NCBI GenBank assembly: GCA_947074265.1
Contig: CAMTPD010000062.1
Location: 1-7,323, forward strand
DNA from: an uncultured Porphyromonadaceae bacterium
Lineage (GTDB): Bacteria; Bacteroidota; Bacteroidia; Bacteroidales; CAMTPD01
DNA: 7,323 bases
Direction of reading: 5' to 3'
Every line of letters begins with the position of its first letter. The stretch's first letter is position 1. Positions 6,467 through 7,323 of this stretch are shown piece after piece. Position numbers and translations under genes: made by a program. The notes beneath the pieces were generated by a model that was given only the letters and a program-made list of their open reading frames with translations, was not told the DNA's origin and made no database searches.

Positions 6467-6496
6467 GATACATTTGATGGTTGTATTTGATACATT
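6467..6496 (-). repeat. AATGTATC direct repeats upstream of the fimbrillin promoter
   Basis: On the minus strand AATGTATC occurs at 6489-6496 and again at 6467-6474, a 22-bp step or about two helical turns. The proximal copy abuts the -7 box directly. This is the geometry of a two-half-site activator operator, as AraC-family proteins use. Confidence 0.5.
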
Positions 6497-6564
6497 CGGC
6501 TCATTTTTTTGTATATTCGATATATGTTAGTCTTTTTTTGATTGTTATTATGTCTGTATATTGT

Positions 6565-6614
6565 AAAATAAAAAGCCTTGTAACATTGCTAAAAACAAGC
6601 AGGTTACAAGGCTT
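6565..6614 (-). terminator. Strong intrinsic terminator after the partial fimbrillin gene
   Basis: AAGCCTTGTAAC (6573-6584) and GTTACAAGGCTT (6603-6614) form a perfect 12-bp stem, with a small inner TGCT/AGCA pairing in the loop. On the minus strand the stem runs into TTTTTATTTT. It lies 26 nt after the stop at 6640. Confidence 0.88.
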
Positions 6615-6639
6615 ATTGCTCAAAAAAGCTATTTGTGTG

Positions 6640-7323
6640 TTATAAATCGATAGGAGGGATTGGAGGAGTAATATCTACCCATGGATCAACATCAACATCT
6701 ACTTGAATAGGTTGTAGTATCTGCTCCGGTTTATTACCACCATCGGTGCTTTTATCCGGATTGTAACCACCACCGCCGGTGCTACCGCCTTCATTACCAA
6801 ATACAATATTATAGGTGTAGCTATAGCCGGGTTCCCATTTTTCTGTGGTAATCGGGATCGCGATGTTACCTGTATAATCTGTAACACCGGTCAGTGAGCC
6901 GTTCAAATTAATATACGTGCCCTTAAGAGGATAAGCACTTGCTGCGGAATATGCCCAATTTACAAGTGTCTGAGGGACTAGATACATCCCTGAGATTGTA
7001 CTTGATGATACATTCTCTGTCGATGCCTTCACGGTAATGGCAGGAGTATTCGTCATCGTAGCAGTACCGGTAGAGGCTCCCCAATTGCTAACAGTTAAAA
7101 AATTAGGAACCTGAGTTGCAGTTGTACTCAATACGAAATCGGCACTCATCGGTACATTGGTGATCGCAATCGGATTGATCGAAACATTCAAGCCTGAACC
7201 TGCATAAGAAGTAATTACAGAATTAATTTTCGACAACGCGTGGTGAAACTGCATTTGCACAACTTCTCGTGTTTGATTAGTAGCATAAGCGGCCACTACA
7301 TCGTACTGATCTTTAGTGTCCGG
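6640..7323 (-). CDS. Fimbrillin-family protein, N-terminus outside the window
   Basis: The C-terminal 227 residues of a fimbrillin-like protein; the frame stays open to the window edge, so the real start is beyond 7323. A GTG at 7294-7296 is an internal valine codon within QYDVVAAYA and not a credible start. Seen, numbered from the first visible codon: QYDVVAAYA at 7-15, FHHALSKI at 27-34 (the family's HAxSxI motif), YLVPQTL in the middle, and KWEPGYSYTYNIVFG ahead of the tail, a typical fimbrillin strand. Then comes a glycine-rich linker (GGSTGGGGYNPDK) and a last segment VDVDPWVD with a proline-rich end (PPIPPIDL). The upstream half, including any lipoprotein signal, cannot be judged. It ends at its own strong terminator, so the next gene has a separate promoter. 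Probably a pilus subunit or surface protein of the same cluster. Confidence 0.85.
   Translation of the reverse strand, partial: PDTKDQYDVVAAYATNQTREVVQMQFHHALSKINSVITSYAGSGLNVSINPIAITNVPMSADFVLSTTATQVPNFLTVSNWGASTGTATMTNTPAITVKASTENVSSSTISGMYLVPQTLVNWAYSAASAYPLKGTYINLNGSLTGVTDYTGNIAIPITTEKWEPGYSYTYNIVFGNEGGSTGGGGYNPDKSTDGGNKPEQILQPIQVDVDVDPWVDITPPIPPIDL

Noticed and set aside
6421..6504. Extended start of the small fimbrillin at 6504, adding 28 residues
   Set aside because: It would bury the signal peptide behind a basic segment and place the start upstream of the TATATTTG promoter box.
6512..6524. Palindrome TATAT-TCG-ATATA upstream of the fimbrillin promoter
   Set aside because: It consists of AT alternation that is common by chance in this DNA, with no second copy at the other promoters.
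7294..7296. GTG start for the edge fimbrillin gene
   Set aside because: The frame continues upstream to the window edge with family-like residues, so this GTG is an internal valine codon.
1..7323. CRISPR array, tRNA, rRNA, insertion sequence or integrase
   Set aside because: I saw no spaced direct repeats of CRISPR type, no cloverleaf or rRNA-like sequence, and no transposase or recombinase frame.

Overview
The window looks like part of the chromosome of a Bacteroidales bacterium (Bacteroides, Parabacteroides, Dysgonomonas or a relative). This rests on AT-rich DNA, start codons without Shine-Dalgarno sequences, promoter boxes of the Bacteroidota type (TAnnTTTG), an RRM protein with a glycine/arginine tail, and fimbrillin-type lipoproteins. 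I cannot assign a species.

Left part (1-963, minus strand): two RNA-binding protein genes lie 18 bp apart and probably share a transcript. The upstream one encodes a C-terminal cold-shock domain behind a highly charged N-terminus. The downstream one encodes a single RRM followed by an RGG-like tail built from 24-bp DNA repeats.

Intergenic part (964-1590): 627 bp with no convincing gene but much structure. It holds a candidate minus-strand promoter and a terminator-like hairpin ahead of the cold-shock gene. It also holds a 21-bp-spaced array of TGTCTCAA-type repeats, a plus-strand TAGATTTG box, and a 13-bp-stem hairpin ahead of the plus-strand regulator.

Middle (1591-2751, plus strand): a membrane-anchored AraC-type regulator, with about seven transmembrane helices and a cytoplasmic HTH. 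It converges, with only 3 bp between stops, on a large minus-strand gene.

Right part (2755-7323, minus strand): three surface-protein genes. In transcription order they are a fimbrillin-family protein cut by the window edge, a complete small fimbrillin-family lipoprotein, and an 885-residue lipoprotein. The last has a fimbrillin-associated N-terminal half and a C-terminal ladder of 28-residue GLUG-like repeats. Hairpin terminators separate the three genes. The small fimbrillin gene has a perfect -7 box but no -33 box; a pair of direct repeats 22 bp apart sits there instead, as expected of an activator-dependent promoter. A reasonable model, not proven here, is that the membrane-bound AraC-type protein senses an envelope signal and controls this fimbrial/adhesin cluster.
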